A stretch of 14,240 nt of DNA from positions 1-14,240 of the forward strand of contig SLCJ01000285.1 in NCBI GenBank assembly GCA_007125835.1, in the 5' to 3' direction. The notes beneath the pieces are model-generated. The model was not told the DNA's origin, did not search any database, and worked only from the letters and a program-made list of their open reading frames with translations. The position numbers and the translations under genes were made by a program. Source of the DNA: Verrucomicrobiales bacterium (GTDB lineage: Bacteria; Verrucomicrobiota; Verrucomicrobiia; Verrucomicrobiales; SLCJ01). Positions 14,149-14,240 of the stretch are shown piece after piece (positions within the stretch are counted from its first letter, which is position 1; each line of letters starts with the position of its first letter).

Positions 14149-14240
14149 TGATTTCCTTTCCTCGCTCATGATGATTTGACGCCGGGCTTGGTCCCGGTCT
14201 TCCCAAGGTAGCTTTTCTCGGCAATGTGGATAAAAAAGTC

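Noticed and set aside
14182..14197. Inverted repeat CCGGG/CCCGG upstream of the methyltransferase
   Set aside because: Five base pairs with no T-run on the minus strand; too weak to call a terminator or operator.

Overview
The window looks like chromosomal DNA of a Verrucomicrobiota bacterium, probably an Opitutae relative. The reasons are high GC, a PEP-CTERM secreted protein, weak or absent Shine-Dalgarno sequences at most starts, and a Y1 (REP-associated) transposase of a subtype I associate with that phylum. The lineage is inferred from gene style and not proven. No rRNA, tRNA, CRISPR array or complete insertion sequence was seen.

Left part (1-4250), accessory in character. A secreted trypsin-like serine protease with a PEP-CTERM sorting signal (140-1165) is followed by a membrane-anchored coiled-coil protein of unknown function (1409-2218). 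Two genes then lie on the minus strand: a free methionine-(R)-sulfoxide reductase of the GAF family (2385-2852) and a Y1/REP-associated transposase (3156-4154). The transposase keeps its HUH histidines but appears to have Phe where the family has its Tyr. A C/A-rich spacer of about 300 bases with inverted and tandem repeats separates the two.

Middle and right part (4260-13294), housekeeping. A large cytoplasmic zinc metallopeptidase of M3-like type is followed by the translation/RNA cluster nusA - infB - rbfA - nrnA-like DHH phosphoesterase - truB - ribF, all on the plus strand. The last four genes are tightly packed: rbfA and the DHH gene overlap as ATGA, and the DHH gene and truB overlap by 32 bases. 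The cluster supplies transcription elongation/termination control, initiation factor 2, 30S maturation, nanoRNA turnover, tRNA pseudouridine-55 and flavin cofactors. rimP, the usual first gene, is not next to nusA here.

The best regulatory signal is in the nusA leader. A good sigma70-type promoter overlaps the peptidase stop codon and is followed by an intrinsic terminator (imperfect stem, GCAA loop, eight T) that lies before the nusA start. This layout suggests attenuation, possibly by NusA itself. The nusA-infB gap holds three more hairpins in 138 bases.

Right end (13312-14148, minus strand). A sarcosine/dimethylglycine N-methyltransferase-like gene converges on ribF and suggests glycine betaine synthesis from glycine. 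Its expected partner gene is not in the window. No clearly new multi-gene system was found; the most unusual items are the nusA leader, the nusA-infB hairpins and the transposase substitution.
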